From NCBI RefSeq assembly GCF_036099295.1, contig NZ_CP107976.1, positions 992,001 to 1,056,000 of the forward strand: a DNA stretch of 64,000 nt, read 5' to 3'. A model generated the notes under the pieces. It had not been told where the DNA came from. It saw only the letters and a program-made list of their open reading frames with translations, and searched no databases. The DNA is from Streptomyces sp. NBC_00358 (GTDB lineage Bacteria > Actinomycetota > Actinomycetes > Streptomycetales > Streptomycetaceae). The translations under genes and the position numbers were made by a program. Below, one piece after another: positions 37,114 to 47,017 of this stretch. Every line of letters starts with the position of its first letter. Position 1 is the first letter of the stretch.

Positions 37114-37170
37114 GGGGGAATCAGACACGGGAATCCGGGGCGGCACCCCCGGTCACACCCGCGCGGCCGG

Positions 37171-38334
37171 TCACGAGCGGGCGGGAGACGCCCCCGGCTC
37201 CGAGGCCGCGGGCGAGGAGGTGTCCACCGCGCCGGTCGAGCCGGGCTGCGGAGTCTGCGCGGAGCTGCTGTCCGGCGAGAACCAGGCCACGCCCACGAGT
37301 ACCGCCAGAACGAAGACCACCGCTCCGGCGGCGGCTCCCACGGCTCTTCGCCGATGGGTGAGGAGCTCGCCGACCCCCGGACGCGGGCGCCGCCGCGACC
37401 GGTGGCCGCCCGAACCGTCCCGCGCCACCGACGGCAGGGCGTACGTGGTCGCGGGGCCGGTGGCCCTGAGGTCCTGCCGGTGGCGCCCCGGCTCCGGCAT
37501 CGCGGCCGGGAGCGGCTCGGGGCGCCCCTTCCAGGCTCCCGTTCCGTACCAGGCGGCCGCCTGAACCGCGGTGGGCCGGTCCTCGGGTTTCTTGGCGAGC
37601 AGCCCCAGCAGATAGTTCTCGAAGGCGGGCGGCAGGTCGGCGCCGAGCTCCCGGGGCGGCGTGGGCGCGGTGTCGAGGTGGTGATGGAGGACCGCGACAG
37701 GGCTGTTGGCCTGGAACGGCGGTCGCCCGGTGAGGAGTTGGTACAGGACACAGCCGAGGGAGTACATGTCGGACGGTGGCCCGGCGGTCTTGCCCAGGGC
37801 CCGCTCGGGAGCCAGGTACAGGCTGGTGCCGACGATCTGCCCGGTCGCGGTCAGACCGCCCGCCGGATCGTCCAGGAAGCGGGCGATCCCGAAGTCGCCG
37901 ATCTTGACACTCCCGCCGGCGTCCAGCAGCAGGTTCCCCGGCTTGATGTCCCGGTGGACGATGCCCTGTTGATGCGCGGCGGCCAGACCCGCGGCGGCCT
38001 GGGCCGCGATCTGTGCGACCCGCTCGGCGGTGAGCGTCCCGGCACTGGCGAGGACCCGGGCCAGGCTGTCGCCCTCGACCAGCTCCATCACCAGGAAGAG
38101 CCGGTTCTCGTACGACCCGAAGTCCAGGACGCCCACCACATGAGGATGGTTCAGCAGGCCCGCGGTCTGGGCCTCCAGACGGAACCGGGCCGCGGCGGTC
38201 GGGTCGGCGTCCTGGGAGAGGAGCAGCTTGACGGCCACGGACCGGCCGATCATCTCGTCGTAGGCCCGCCACACCTCCCCCATCGCGCCCCGCCCGAGGG
38301 TCGTGTGCAGCCGATACCGCCCCGCTATCAGCAC
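37171..38334 (-). CDS. Membrane-anchored Ser/Thr protein kinase (PknB-like)
   Basis: A 387-residue Hanks-type kinase. The Gly-rich loop is LGRGAMGEV, the ATP-anchoring Lys is K36 (VAVKLLL), the catalytic loop is HRDIKPGN with D129, and DFG is at 147-149; APE and the other subdomains are present, so it should be active. After a Pro/Arg-rich juxtamembrane region a single helix (about 331-352, AVGAAAGAVVFVLAVLVGVA) leads to a short Ser/Pro-rich outside tail of about 35 residues without PASTA repeats. The start is GTG. It is divergent from an aldo/keto reductase across 359 bases. Substrate and signal are unknown. Confidence 0.92.
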   Translation of the reverse strand: MLIAGRYRLHTTLGRGAMGEVWRAYDEMIGRSVAVKLLLSQDADPTAAARFRLEAQTAGLLNHPHVVGVLDFGSYENRLFLVMELVEGDSLARVLASAGTLTAERVAQIAAQAAAGLAAAHQQGIVHRDIKPGNLLLDAGGSVKIGDFGIARFLDDPAGGLTATGQIVGTSLYLAPERALGKTAGPPSDMYSLGCVLYQLLTGRPPFQANSPVAVLHHHLDTAPTPPRELGADLPPAFENYLLGLLAKKPEDRPTAVQAAAWYGTGAWKGRPEPLPAAMPEPGRHRQDLRATGPATTYALPSVARDGSGGHRSRRRPRPGVGELLTHRRRAVGAAAGAVVFVLAVLVGVAWFSPDSSSAQTPQPGSTGAVDTSSPAASEPGASPARS

Positions 38335-38693
38335 TTGTGCTTCATCCTCACGCAGTTGGGATCTTGTCGGTCACCGCGGGTCAATGCCCTACCGAGCAGG
38401 AGTGATCATCGGGGCGGCGCCGCAGCAGGTTGAGCCTACTGCCAACACGGCAGTGATCAGACGCTGTTCACCCTCGGCCCCGAGATCGCGACGAACCGGT
38501 CGGAGTGCCACTGAACCTTGACTGATGGTGACGAGGAAGGTCGATCCGGGGGTCGCTGGAGGGGGGGTCGCGCAACGAACTCGACAACACTGTCACTCCG
38601 GACCGTCACTCCGGGAGGCGTGCCCGCGTCGCCACGACGGCGGCGTCCGTGCACGATGGGAGGGTCCCCTCGCGCATTCGGAAAGGCTCCCCC
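38335..38693. other. Divergent gap kinase / aldo-keto reductase
   Basis: No gene is supported. It holds a small dyad ACTGCC-AACAC-GGCAGT (38438-38454) flanked by two GTGATCA copies (38403 and 38453). No convincing -35/-10 pair was found. Confidence 0.45.
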
Positions 38694-39524
38694 GTGATCA
38701 GCATCCCGGCCCGCACGGCCCACGACGGTACGCGGATCCCGGCCGTCGGCCTGGGCACCTGGCCGATGAACGACGCAGAGGCGGAGGAGGCGGTGAGCCA
38801 CGCGCTCGGAATCGGCTACCGGCTCATCGACACGGCGACCAACTACGGGAACGAGACCGGCACCGGCCGGGGCATCGCCCGTGCCGATGTGCCGCGCGAG
38901 GAGATCGTCGTCACCACCAAGCTGCCGGGCAGGCATCACGGCCACGACGAGACACTCGCCTCCTTCGAGGAGTCGCGCGGCCGGCTCGGTCTGTCCCACG
39001 TCGATCTCTACCTCATTCACTGGCCGCTGCCTCGCGTCGACAGGTACGTGGACTCCTGGAAGGCGATGATCGAGCTTCGCGACGCGGGCCTGGTGCGTGC
39101 GATCGGCGTCTCGAACTTCACCGCCGACCAGCTCACCCGGCTGGAGGACGAGACCGGAGTGATGCCTTCGGTGAACCAGATCGAACTCCATCCGGCCTTT
39201 CCCCAGGACGAGTTGCGCGCCTTCCACACGGCCAAGGGCATCATCACGGAGAGCTGGAGCCCGTTGGGCCGCGGCAGCAGCCTCCTGGACGATCCGGCGC
39301 TCGGAAGGATCGCCGGGGCGCACGGCGTGACACCGGGCCAGGTCGTACTGCGCTGGCACACCCAGCTCGGGGCGGTCCCGATCCCCAAGTCCGCCGACGC
39401 CGGGCGGCAACGGGAGAACCTGGACATCCTCGGATTCGAGCTGACCGCCGCCGAGATGGCGGCCGTCACGGACCGTCCGCGGCGGCGCCTCGGCGGCGAC
39501 CCCATGACACACGAGGAGTTCTGA
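38694..39524 (+). CDS. Aldo/keto reductase
   Basis: A 276-residue NADPH-dependent (beta/alpha)8 reductase. The catalytic tetrad is visible: D46 and Y51 in DTATNYGNE, K76 in VTTKLPG and H109 in LYLIHWPLP. Cofactor-binding text appears as GVSNF, SVNQIELHP and VPIPKS near the C-terminus. It resembles the 2,5-diketo-gluconate reductase group, but substrate cannot be assigned. The start is a GTG with GAAAGG eight bases upstream; an in-frame start 45 bases earlier lacks support. It converges with the large hydrolase gene. Confidence 0.9.
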   Translation: MISIPARTAHDGTRIPAVGLGTWPMNDAEAEEAVSHALGIGYRLIDTATNYGNETGTGRGIARADVPREEIVVTTKLPGRHHGHDETLASFEESRGRLGLSHVDLYLIHWPLPRVDRYVDSWKAMIELRDAGLVRAIGVSNFTADQLTRLEDETGVMPSVNQIELHPAFPQDELRAFHTAKGIITESWSPLGRGSSLLDDPALGRIAGAHGVTPGQVVLRWHTQLGAVPIPKSADAGRQRENLDILGFELTAAEMAAVTDRPRRRLGGDPMTHEEF

Positions 39525-39577
39525 CGCACGAGGGGTTCCGAGGTCGCCAGGGGTTCCGGACCGGCTCGTGCGGTGGG

Positions 39578-42376
39578 CTACGCGGGGTCGTACACCGTGC
39601 CGGTGAACTCCGGCCCATCGTGCGTGGCACCGCTCCCGTCGGAGAACGTGGCTCGCAGCCGGACCGTCTCCTCGGGCTCGGTCACGGCGTCCGCGAGGGT
39701 GGGGACGGTGATCTCCGTGCTGGTCCGGCCGGCCGGGACCTCGGCGAAGAGGAAGAGCCCGCGCACCTGGGAGAGAGGCCGTGACGGCAGTGGTTCCTCG
39801 CCGGAGTTCTGCCGCAGCCACCGGGGATCGACGTCGGTCGTCGACAGTTCGGCTCCGCCGGTGGACGGCAGGACGGCGAGGTCGGCCTGGATGTCCGCGT
39901 CGGCCGCCGAGGAGAGGGACATCCGCCAGGTCAGGGGCCTGCCCTCGGCGGCGCGGGCGGCGGCCGGGGTCACCTTGAGCGTAGGTACCGGATCGTCGTT
40001 CAGGGCGGTGACACCGCCCCGGTGGGCACCGATCACCGCTCCGTGGACCGCCTTGACGAAGACGTCGTGCGAGACGTCGTAGCCGAAGCGGGTGTTGCCC
40101 CGGACCTCGACCCTCACCTCGGGTCCCGTGCCCCCGGGCCGTACGCTCACCTCGCGCGAAGCGGTCCGGCCCGTGTCCGGATCGACGACGAACAGGCGGA
40201 CCGTGCCGCTCCCGTGCCCGGTGACCCTCACGGGCACGCGATAGCTCCGGACGCCGGCGTCGCCCTCCTTGACGATCAGGCGGCCCAGATCGACGCGCGA
40301 CAGCGCCGCGGCCCGGACGACGGGCGTGCCGGGGCGCCATCCCCACGAGTCGATGAGCCACGCCTGCCCGGACGGGGTGCGCGGGACGATCTCCAGGGCC
40401 GTGACGCGGTGCAGGTCGACGCCCGCGCGGGTGGCGGCGGCCAGGGGCAGCCGGACCTCCTGGCCCCAGTAGGAGGCGGTGCGGCTCGTTCCGGGCAGCC
40501 CGTCGAGGTGGACGCGGCCGAGGGTCGCCCGGTGGCCGGACGCGTCGGCCAGGGCGATGTCGAGCCGGTTGTCCCGGGTGTTCGGCGGAACGATCAGGCG
40601 CAGCGCCAGAGCCTCGGAGCCGGCGATCGAGACCGGCCTCGCCGCGCCGACCCGGACCCTGGAGCCCGAGGCCGTCCAGCGCAGCGCCACGGCACGCCGG
40701 CCGGGCTCCGCCGACGTCTCCCAGCGGGCGAAGTGCGGTGAGACACCGTTCGTACCCGTGCCCAGGCAGGCCTCCGCCGTGTCGTCGTCCACCTCCTCGC
40801 ACAGCCGGCCGCCGGTGGTGGAGACGGGTCCGTCCGGCAGGAAGGCGGGAGTGCGGTGGGCGCCGACCGCGTGGGTGAGGACCCGCGCGGGTCCGGCGGA
40901 GGGCGCACGGCGCCCCGACCCGTCGAGCAGCGGCCGTACCCGGTCGTCACCGGCGACGAACAGCCGCGCGGCCGCGGCGATGTAGGTGGCGCCGGCGGTC
41001 TGCTGCTGACGGGCCGTCAACCTCGTTGCCGCCCCCGGCGAACACACCCGGTCCGGGCGGTCCCCGCTCCAGAAGTCGTCCTCCGCGGGGGCCTCGGCCT
41101 GGCCCGGTGTCCACTCGCTGTTGAAGAAGTTGTGGTCGGCGCCGACCAGGTAGACGGCGCTGTGCAGGGCGGCGCCGCGGCTGACTCCGCGGGTGGCGTC
41201 GGCGTACATCTCGCCCTGGAGGTCGGACACATCGCCGTCGCAGCCGGGCAGGATCGTGGCGGACGGCACGTCGGGGGTCGGGTTCTGCCCGAAGACGGTG
41301 GGGCCGATCAGAACGGTGCCGCGGATGTGCCAGCGCACCGGTCCGCGGTAGCCGTCCTGGTCGGCCGGGGCGCGGTACAGGCTGTCCATGGCGGCCCGGT
41401 TCACGCCCTCGCCACCGCGCGAGTGGCCGACCAGCAGGACGCGCGACAGATCGGCGACCGCCGTCCGCCGTACGATCGCGGGCGCGGCGGCCGGATGCGC
41501 CGACCAGTCCGCCCAGCGGGCCAAGTGCTGCCGCACCAGGGACGATCTGGCCTGCGCGCCGCCGTCCTCCGCGGCGTAGTCCTGTCCGTTGACGCCGTTG
41601 GCGGCGACGGACACGGTCACATATCCCTGCGAGGCCAGCAGTTTCTGGTCGGCGAGGTAGCCCCGGTAGCTCGGGATCGGCTTCGCGCCCGCGGGGCACG
41701 GCCATTCGCCGCCGGTCTCGTCGCCGCGGCCGGTGTAGCAGGTGGCGTGGCGGCCGTGCAGGAACAGGGCCAGGGGCCGGTGTCCCGGGGCGTCCGTGGG
41801 CGCGACCACCACCGCACGCATCTCCACGGGCTGCGGGAAGCCGGGCAACCGGACCGGGGCGAGCGCGTAGTCACCGGTCGCCGTCCGGTAGGTGCCCGGC
41901 TTCCCGGGGTCAACCGCGTTGGCCGGAAGCCGGGTCGAGGGCTGGGCCGTGAGTCCGGGGCGTTGCCCGGCGGGCCGATTCTGCTCGCCGCCCGCCGCGT
42001 CGAGGCGCCGTTCACCGGTCCGCGCCTGGAGGTCCGACGGTTTCCCGAGCGGTGCCGGACCGAGCGCGAGCCGGAAGGAGCGGCCGTCCGGGGCGCCGAC
42101 GGGGCGGCCGAGGAACCGGTCCCCGGCATAGAACGCGACGCCGGAATCGGTGACCGGCACCGGACGGTCCGAGCGCCAGACCAACTGGCGCGCCGCTCCG
42201 CCGCCGGTGACGCTCCACCCGGCGGGCAGTGGGCCCCGCACGGCCGCGGCCGACGCGTGTCCCGCCGACTGTGCGGTGCCGGCGGTGTTCTCCTGCGCCT
42301 GCGTCGATCCTGGCGATCCCGCGACCGCCGCGCACAACACAGCGGCGACGACTCCTGTGCGCCGGACACGGAACAA
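39578..42376 (-). CDS. Large secreted alpha/beta hydrolase with C-terminal beta domains
   Basis: A 932-residue exported protein. The signal peptide runs from LFRVRRTGVVAAVLCAAVAG to about QAQE. The hydrolase domain (about 175-500) has GHSRGGEGVNRAAMDSL, the Ser nucleophile elbow, FLHGRHATCYTG upstream, and GADHNFFNSEW as the probable His region. Roughly 520-932 hold beta-sandwich segments, the last resembling Calx-beta-like repeats (VKEGDAGVRSYRVPV, EPEETVRLRATF). The frame opens earlier, but TTG at 42376 has AGGAGGAG six bases upstream and begins the signal peptide cleanly; GTG at 42403 is the alternative. Substrate unknown; esterase or cutinase-like activity is possible. Confidence 0.8.
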   Translation of the reverse strand: MFRVRRTGVVAAVLCAAVAGSPGSTQAQENTAGTAQSAGHASAAAVRGPLPAGWSVTGGGAARQLVWRSDRPVPVTDSGVAFYAGDRFLGRPVGAPDGRSFRLALGPAPLGKPSDLQARTGERRLDAAGGEQNRPAGQRPGLTAQPSTRLPANAVDPGKPGTYRTATGDYALAPVRLPGFPQPVEMRAVVVAPTDAPGHRPLALFLHGRHATCYTGRGDETGGEWPCPAGAKPIPSYRGYLADQKLLASQGYVTVSVAANGVNGQDYAAEDGGAQARSSLVRQHLARWADWSAHPAAAPAIVRRTAVADLSRVLLVGHSRGGEGVNRAAMDSLYRAPADQDGYRGPVRWHIRGTVLIGPTVFGQNPTPDVPSATILPGCDGDVSDLQGEMYADATRGVSRGAALHSAVYLVGADHNFFNSEWTPGQAEAPAEDDFWSGDRPDRVCSPGAATRLTARQQQTAGATYIAAAARLFVAGDDRVRPLLDGSGRRAPSAGPARVLTHAVGAHRTPAFLPDGPVSTTGGRLCEEVDDDTAEACLGTGTNGVSPHFARWETSAEPGRRAVALRWTASGSRVRVGAARPVSIAGSEALALRLIVPPNTRDNRLDIALADASGHRATLGRVHLDGLPGTSRTASYWGQEVRLPLAAATRAGVDLHRVTALEIVPRTPSGQAWLIDSWGWRPGTPVVRAAALSRVDLGRLIVKEGDAGVRSYRVPVRVTGHGSGTVRLFVVDPDTGRTASREVSVRPGGTGPEVRVEVRGNTRFGYDVSHDVFVKAVHGAVIGAHRGGVTALNDDPVPTLKVTPAAARAAEGRPLTWRMSLSSAADADIQADLAVLPSTGGAELSTTDVDPRWLRQNSGEEPLPSRPLSQVRGLFLFAEVPAGRTSTEITVPTLADAVTEPEETVRLRATFSDGSGATHDGPEFTGTVYDPA

Positions 42377-42638
42377 GGCCTTCTCCTCCTGGTCGGCGTT
42401 CACCCCGGTCGCCCCGTTGGTCCCGAAGCGCTCCCCCGTCCCACGAGGACGGAGGGCGAAGCCCGGGGGTTGCCTCGTGCCGGCGGCATGGCGCGTTCTC
42501 AACCCCCTTTCTCGGGAGCGGAGTCAGGTAGTCCGGGCACGGCGAGGAGGTACACCGTCAGGAGATCCGGTGTACGGCGGCAGGTCAGGTGTCACGCGTC
42601 CGAGGCCGCGCGCCGCGGCACGTGGGGCGGCGCGGCTC

Positions 42639-45599
42639 TCAGTCGTCCTCCGGGCAGAGGAAGTTCCCCGAGGGCCCCCAGTGCGTCACCGGATCCTCCT
42701 TCGCGGCCACGGCTCCGCACGTCAGGTCGGTGATCCTGGTGCCGTCCCCGGTGATCTCCCGGATGTCGACCTCCTTGTCCACCGGGTACTTGTGTCCCTT
42801 GCCGAAGGTCATGATCCCCGACTCGCCCACATAGTCGGTGACTCCGGTCGACTGGAGGAAGGTGACGACGGCACTGGGGGTGAACTGCGGGTCGGTGACC
42901 GCGATTTCGTTCATGACCTGGAAGAACACCTTCACCGCGTCATAGCCGGCGGCGCCGTCGCTGTCGGAGGAAACCCCGTAGGAATCGCGGAAGTTGGTGG
43001 CGAAGGGCCCCTTGGCGTCGGGCAGGCTGAACTGGTTGTAGAAGAGGCTGAGCGAGCCGTACTCCCGCGCCATCAGTTCCGGGTGCAGTACGAGATTGGG
43101 GGCGGCGCTCTCGGCCAGCACGGCGACGCGGCCCTGGTGCGTACGGCATTGCTTGTCGCCCTGCAGGTAGTAGAACAGGTCGTACATGACACTGGACCGG
43201 CCGGCGTAGAGGATGAAGCCGTCCGTCCTGCGGATCAGCGCGCAGACACTGGCCGCCACGGAAGGCGTCTGGCTGTCGTTGCCCGATTCGCCGTACGGCA
43301 CCGGGTAGACCTGTGCCGCCGAACCGTAGGCGTCGGTGAACCGCTTCTTGAGATCCGCGCTGAAGTACGTGTCGTGCGGGTCGAAGACCAGGACGGCGGC
43401 GGGCGCGGTGTGCCCCGGGGCGACTTTGGTGAGGGCCGCCAGACGGGGTGAGCGCCGGGCGAAGGACGCCATGACACGGGCCACCCGTGCGTCCGGCGCC
43501 GAGAGCTGGAAGTACGACACCGGGGAGTCGCCGTCGACCATGGGCTGGCCCGAGACACCGGTACCGAGGACCGTGACGCCCTGGGCGTCGAGTTCGATGG
43601 CGGCCTGGAGGGACTCGGGGCGGCTCTGCGTGAGGCCGATGACACCGGCGATGTGGTCCCGGTGGATGCGGTCGACGATCATGTGGGCGACATCCACACC
43701 GGAGTGGTTGGCCGTGTTGAGTCCGCCGTGCGATCCGAACGCGAAGTACTCCCCCGCGTTGGCGACGAGCAGCCGGATCGGCATCTGGGACTTGAGGTTG
43801 AGGTCGTTCACCTCCTTCTGGGCGAGCAGCGCGCCGCGCAGCATCTGGAAGCCCGTGGGCACGGTCCGGCGTGACGCGGACCCGACACTCAGCGGGGCGA
43901 AGAAGACCAGGGTGCGATAGGGCTTGGTCAGGTCGACGCGCGCGTTCTGGCGTCCCAGTCGGGCTTCGAGTGACCGCAGTTCGGGCGCGTACAGGCCGTG
44001 GGCGAGTTCGCAGGTGTCGCTGCCGTCGGTGATCCCGACGCGTTCGCCCGTGCTGACCCGCGGACACCAGGTGTCGGTGGCGTGGTGTACCGCGCTCGTC
44101 CCGGCGCCGGCGTGGGTCGCGCCGGTCCGCAGTCCTTGGAACAGTCCGGCGGCGACCACGGCTGTGACGGCCAGCGCGGCCACCACGGGACGCAGCCAGT
44201 CGCCCGGGCGCCGGTCGCGGGAGCGCACGGCCCTTTGCACGCAGGGCCGTTCGGCACTCGTCCCGTTGTCGCGGACGCGGGAGAGCGGCACCGCACGCAC
44301 CGCTTCGACCGGTTGTCCGGCGGCGCCCGCCGCGAGCAGCGAGGCCACGGCGCGGGCGGTCGTGCCCTCGGTGGTGTGCCGGGTCGCCTGGGACGGGATG
44401 CCCTGGGATGCGGGGTCCTGCCGGGGAAGGCCGACGGCGTACGGCGGGATGTCCGCGGTGGCGGCGCCCAGCACGAGCAGCGGGCAGGTCCCGAGGTCCT
44501 CGGAGACCGCGGAGAAGGAGTTCAGGAGTCTGCGGCTCGGGGAATCGTCGTCGCCGACGGTCGGCAGCAGCAGGACGAACGGCCATTGCCGCCGCGGCCT
44601 GCGCACACTCCACACCGGCGGGCGGGCCGCCCGCGCGAGGTCGTGGATGAGGGCGGTCAGCAGGACCTGCCGGACCACCGCCTCGTCACGGGCCGATACG
44701 GCGGACGCGGCGGAGCGGGCCGAGGCGGCCGCCGTACCCGCGTCGGCCGGTGCTCCCTGGTCGGCCCTGTCCTGGGCGCGCGACCGCAGATGGGCGTCGC
44801 GCAGGGACATCGCGGCGTTGAGGAAGCTGCGCCCCGGCTCGTCGAGCATCCCGCCGACCCACCGGAAGCGCGCCCCGCGGTCGATCCGTACCCCGTACGA
44901 CCACCGCCACAGCCAGGCCAGTGGTGTGGTCACCAGCTTCGTGATCGCCGACCACTGCCGGGCGCCGAGTTCGTCGCCGAGAGCGGTGACCTCAGCGGCG
45001 AACCCGAACTTCCAGGCGTACTTGTCGTAGATCCTGTCGCGCAGCGCGCGCCGTTCGTCCGCCACGTCCCCCTCGGCGACGACGGCGCGCAGCACCGACA
45101 GGCAGGCGTCGAACTCGGTCATGCGCAGGGTGCCGGAACCGTCCGGCATGGTGACGCGCAGTTGTCTGGCGACCCGGTCCAGCAGGCGTACGTGCGGGCC
45201 GTCCTGCCTCCCGCCGTCCTCCCCGGGGTGCTCGCACGCGAGCAGTTCCTCGTCGACCAGCGCATGCGGCGCGAGGCTGGCCAGGTGGCCCGTCTCCCCG
45301 GTGCCGAGGCGTACCAGCCGGTGGTGGTAGACGTGCACCAGCGCCGAGAGGGCGGGATCCGGCTCGCCGCGGCCGCTGTAGGCCGTCGCGGCACCGGCCG
45401 CCGTCGCGCCCTCCGCGGCCGGGTCGGCCGGCGGCTCGCGGGTGAGCAGCAGTGCGGGGAGCCGGTGCCGTGAGCTCTGCCGCCCGCGCGGGATGCCGTG
45501 CCGCCGGTCGACGACATAGCGGTCGATCACTCGGACGATGTCGTCGAAACCGCTGGGGAGGACGAGATCGGGTTCGTCCGTCCGATGGGGTTGCGGCAC
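42639..45599 (-). CDS. Membrane-anchored protein with type-1 periplasmic-binding domain
   Basis: A 986-residue hybrid. Residues 1-465 are intracellular: a helical and alpha/beta region containing RHRLPALLLTREPPADP, where related proteins have a nucleotide-binding loop. No Walker A is seen here, so that site looks degenerate. One transmembrane helix follows (about 470-489, PVVAALAVTAVVAAGLFQGL). The outer part (about 510-986) ends in a type-1 periplasmic-binding fold of the branched-chain amino-acid receptor type (GALLAQKEVNDLNL, IAGVIGLTQSRPESLQAAIEL, GYDAVKVFFQVMNEI). No ABC permease genes are nearby. It is more likely a transmembrane sensor than a transport receptor. GTG start. Confidence 0.78.
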   Translation of the reverse strand: MPQPHRTDEPDLVLPSGFDDIVRVIDRYVVDRRHGIPRGRQSSRHRLPALLLTREPPADPAAEGATAAGAATAYSGRGEPDPALSALVHVYHHRLVRLGTGETGHLASLAPHALVDEELLACEHPGEDGGRQDGPHVRLLDRVARQLRVTMPDGSGTLRMTEFDACLSVLRAVVAEGDVADERRALRDRIYDKYAWKFGFAAEVTALGDELGARQWSAITKLVTTPLAWLWRWSYGVRIDRGARFRWVGGMLDEPGRSFLNAAMSLRDAHLRSRAQDRADQGAPADAGTAAASARSAASAVSARDEAVVRQVLLTALIHDLARAARPPVWSVRRPRRQWPFVLLLPTVGDDDSPSRRLLNSFSAVSEDLGTCPLLVLGAATADIPPYAVGLPRQDPASQGIPSQATRHTTEGTTARAVASLLAAGAAGQPVEAVRAVPLSRVRDNGTSAERPCVQRAVRSRDRRPGDWLRPVVAALAVTAVVAAGLFQGLRTGATHAGAGTSAVHHATDTWCPRVSTGERVGITDGSDTCELAHGLYAPELRSLEARLGRQNARVDLTKPYRTLVFFAPLSVGSASRRTVPTGFQMLRGALLAQKEVNDLNLKSQMPIRLLVANAGEYFAFGSHGGLNTANHSGVDVAHMIVDRIHRDHIAGVIGLTQSRPESLQAAIELDAQGVTVLGTGVSGQPMVDGDSPVSYFQLSAPDARVARVMASFARRSPRLAALTKVAPGHTAPAAVLVFDPHDTYFSADLKKRFTDAYGSAAQVYPVPYGESGNDSQTPSVAASVCALIRRTDGFILYAGRSSVMYDLFYYLQGDKQCRTHQGRVAVLAESAAPNLVLHPELMAREYGSLSLFYNQFSLPDAKGPFATNFRDSYGVSSDSDGAAGYDAVKVFFQVMNEIAVTDPQFTPSAVVTFLQSTGVTDYVGESGIMTFGKGHKYPVDKEVDIREITGDGTRITDLTCGAVAAKEDPVTHWGPSGNFLCPEDD

Positions 45600-45803
45600 G
45601 CGGGGCTCCCGGATGCTGAGAAACAGGAGGCGATCCTAGAAACGTCCGGGCCGGTTCACGGTGCTTTGGTTCTAATAGGCGCCCATTGAGCGATTGCGGC
45701 CGCTTGTCTTTCGGATCGGACCCGCCCCGGTGGACGGGCTCGGCGGCGGTGTTCGCCGCTTCCCGTGATCGGGCCCGTTCCGCGGTCGTACGCGCGAGGC
45801 CGC

Positions 45804-46712
45804 TCACTTCCACCCGTAGGCGTAGGCGGCCACCCAGGTGACGTCGAGTTCGGCGCTGCTGCCGGGCGCCGCGCCGGGGCCTTCGAGCGCGCTCTCGTTC
45901 TGCAGCACCCAGGACAGGGGTGCGGTGGGAACCCCGCGGGTGTCCTCACCGATCCGGCGTCCGTCGACGAAGAAGCGCACCCGTCCGGGAGTCCATTCCG
46001 TCGACACGGTGTGCCAGTGGGTCCAGTCGTCGCCGCTCGGGAAGTAGCCCTGCCGTCCTCCTCCGCACGGATGGTGGAAGGCGGTGACGGTGCCGGTCCA
46101 CTCTCCTTCGGGATGGTCCATCTCGCAGCCGGCGCCGTAGTGCAGCCAGGCGGACTTGTAGCCGGGGGCCGGCTTCGTCACCTTGATACGGGCGCTGTAC
46201 TTGCCGTACGCCATCTGCATCACGGCACGGGGCACGAGTGCCGCAGCGTGCACGGGGCCGCCGTCCTCGGGGCGCCACATCCGGATGTGCATCATCCCGT
46301 CGCCGTTCTCGCCGGGACCCACGCTCACGGTGTCCTCGGGGTGGTACTCGCCCACGACGTCCCGGCCCCGGTCGTTCGCCGTGTCACGCCAACCGGTGGG
46401 ATACGCCCACCAGTTGTCGCGGTAGGTGCCGCTCAGCCCACCGCAGTACGCGGCGGACGTGTCGACGTGGTGGTCGCAGTCGCGGAACGAGCCCAGCGGG
46501 ACCCGGTCGCCGTTGAAGTCCTCCGCGAGGACCTGCCAGAACGGCCCGCAGTCGCCGCGGGGCAGGACCGTACCCGCGTTGTGGCAGGCGTCCGCCGGGC
46601 GCGGTGCTCCGTCGGCGCGGGGAATCCAGAACAGGGCGCCGGCCAGCAGGACGAGAGCGAGAGGCATGAGCAGTGCCCGCCCGCGCCGGCCGGGCGCCGC
46701 GTGTGAACCCAT
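45804..46712 (-). CDS. Secreted GH16-like glycan hydrolase
   Basis: A 302-residue exported protein with a concanavalin-like jelly roll of the GH16 type. The signal peptide is LLMPLALVLLAGALFWIPRADGA. The catalytic ExDxxE motif appears as CEMDHPEGEW with E197, D199 and E202. Upstream text AYGKYSARIKVTKPAPGYKSAWLHY and downstream THWHTVSTEWTPGRVRFFVDG are the usual flanks. Six Cys in the N-terminal half suggest disulfides. Not all relatives are proven glucanases, so substrate is open. ATG 46712 has GGGAGG nine bases upstream. It lies downstream of the lipase gene, in the same direction. Confidence 0.83.
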   Translation of the reverse strand: MGSHAAPGRRGRALLMPLALVLLAGALFWIPRADGAPRPADACHNAGTVLPRGDCGPFWQVLAEDFNGDRVPLGSFRDCDHHVDTSAAYCGGLSGTYRDNWWAYPTGWRDTANDRGRDVVGEYHPEDTVSVGPGENGDGMMHIRMWRPEDGGPVHAAALVPRAVMQMAYGKYSARIKVTKPAPGYKSAWLHYGAGCEMDHPEGEWTGTVTAFHHPCGGGRQGYFPSGDDWTHWHTVSTEWTPGRVRFFVDGRRIGEDTRGVPTAPLSWVLQNESALEGPGAAPGSSAELDVTWVAAYAYGWK

Positions 46713-47017
46713 CGGGGCCTCCCTCGCTCCTCGGCGTGCGGACGCCGCAGCCCTCCCCCGCACGGGGTCCGCGAGAACCGCTCCGGAGACCGTCCGCGGC
46801 GGCGAGCACCACGCGAGGGAGCATCCTCGCGTCCCGGCACGGGCGGCACCACCCCGTGGACAGCGCTCGATGCGGACGGTCCGGCTCCGGCGCGCCGTCG
46901 TCGCGGGCCCCGGGTCCGGTGTTCTCCGGTGTCCGGCGGACCCGCGCGTGCGGCGCCCTTCGGTGTCCAGCGGGCCCCGGCGCGGTGGATCCGCGCAAGG
47001 GCCCGCGCTTCGGCGAC
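46713..47017. other. Gap between lipase and GH16-like gene
   Basis: No gene is supported. It holds two imperfect copies of a CGGTGTCCRGCGG unit (near 46927 and 46961). No clear terminator or promoter was seen. Confidence 0.45.

Noticed and set aside
42550..42575. GTACACCG/CGGTGTAC hairpin as a terminator for the binding-protein hybrid
   Set aside because: Only 8 bp with a 10-base loop, 64 bases past the stop; too weak to call.
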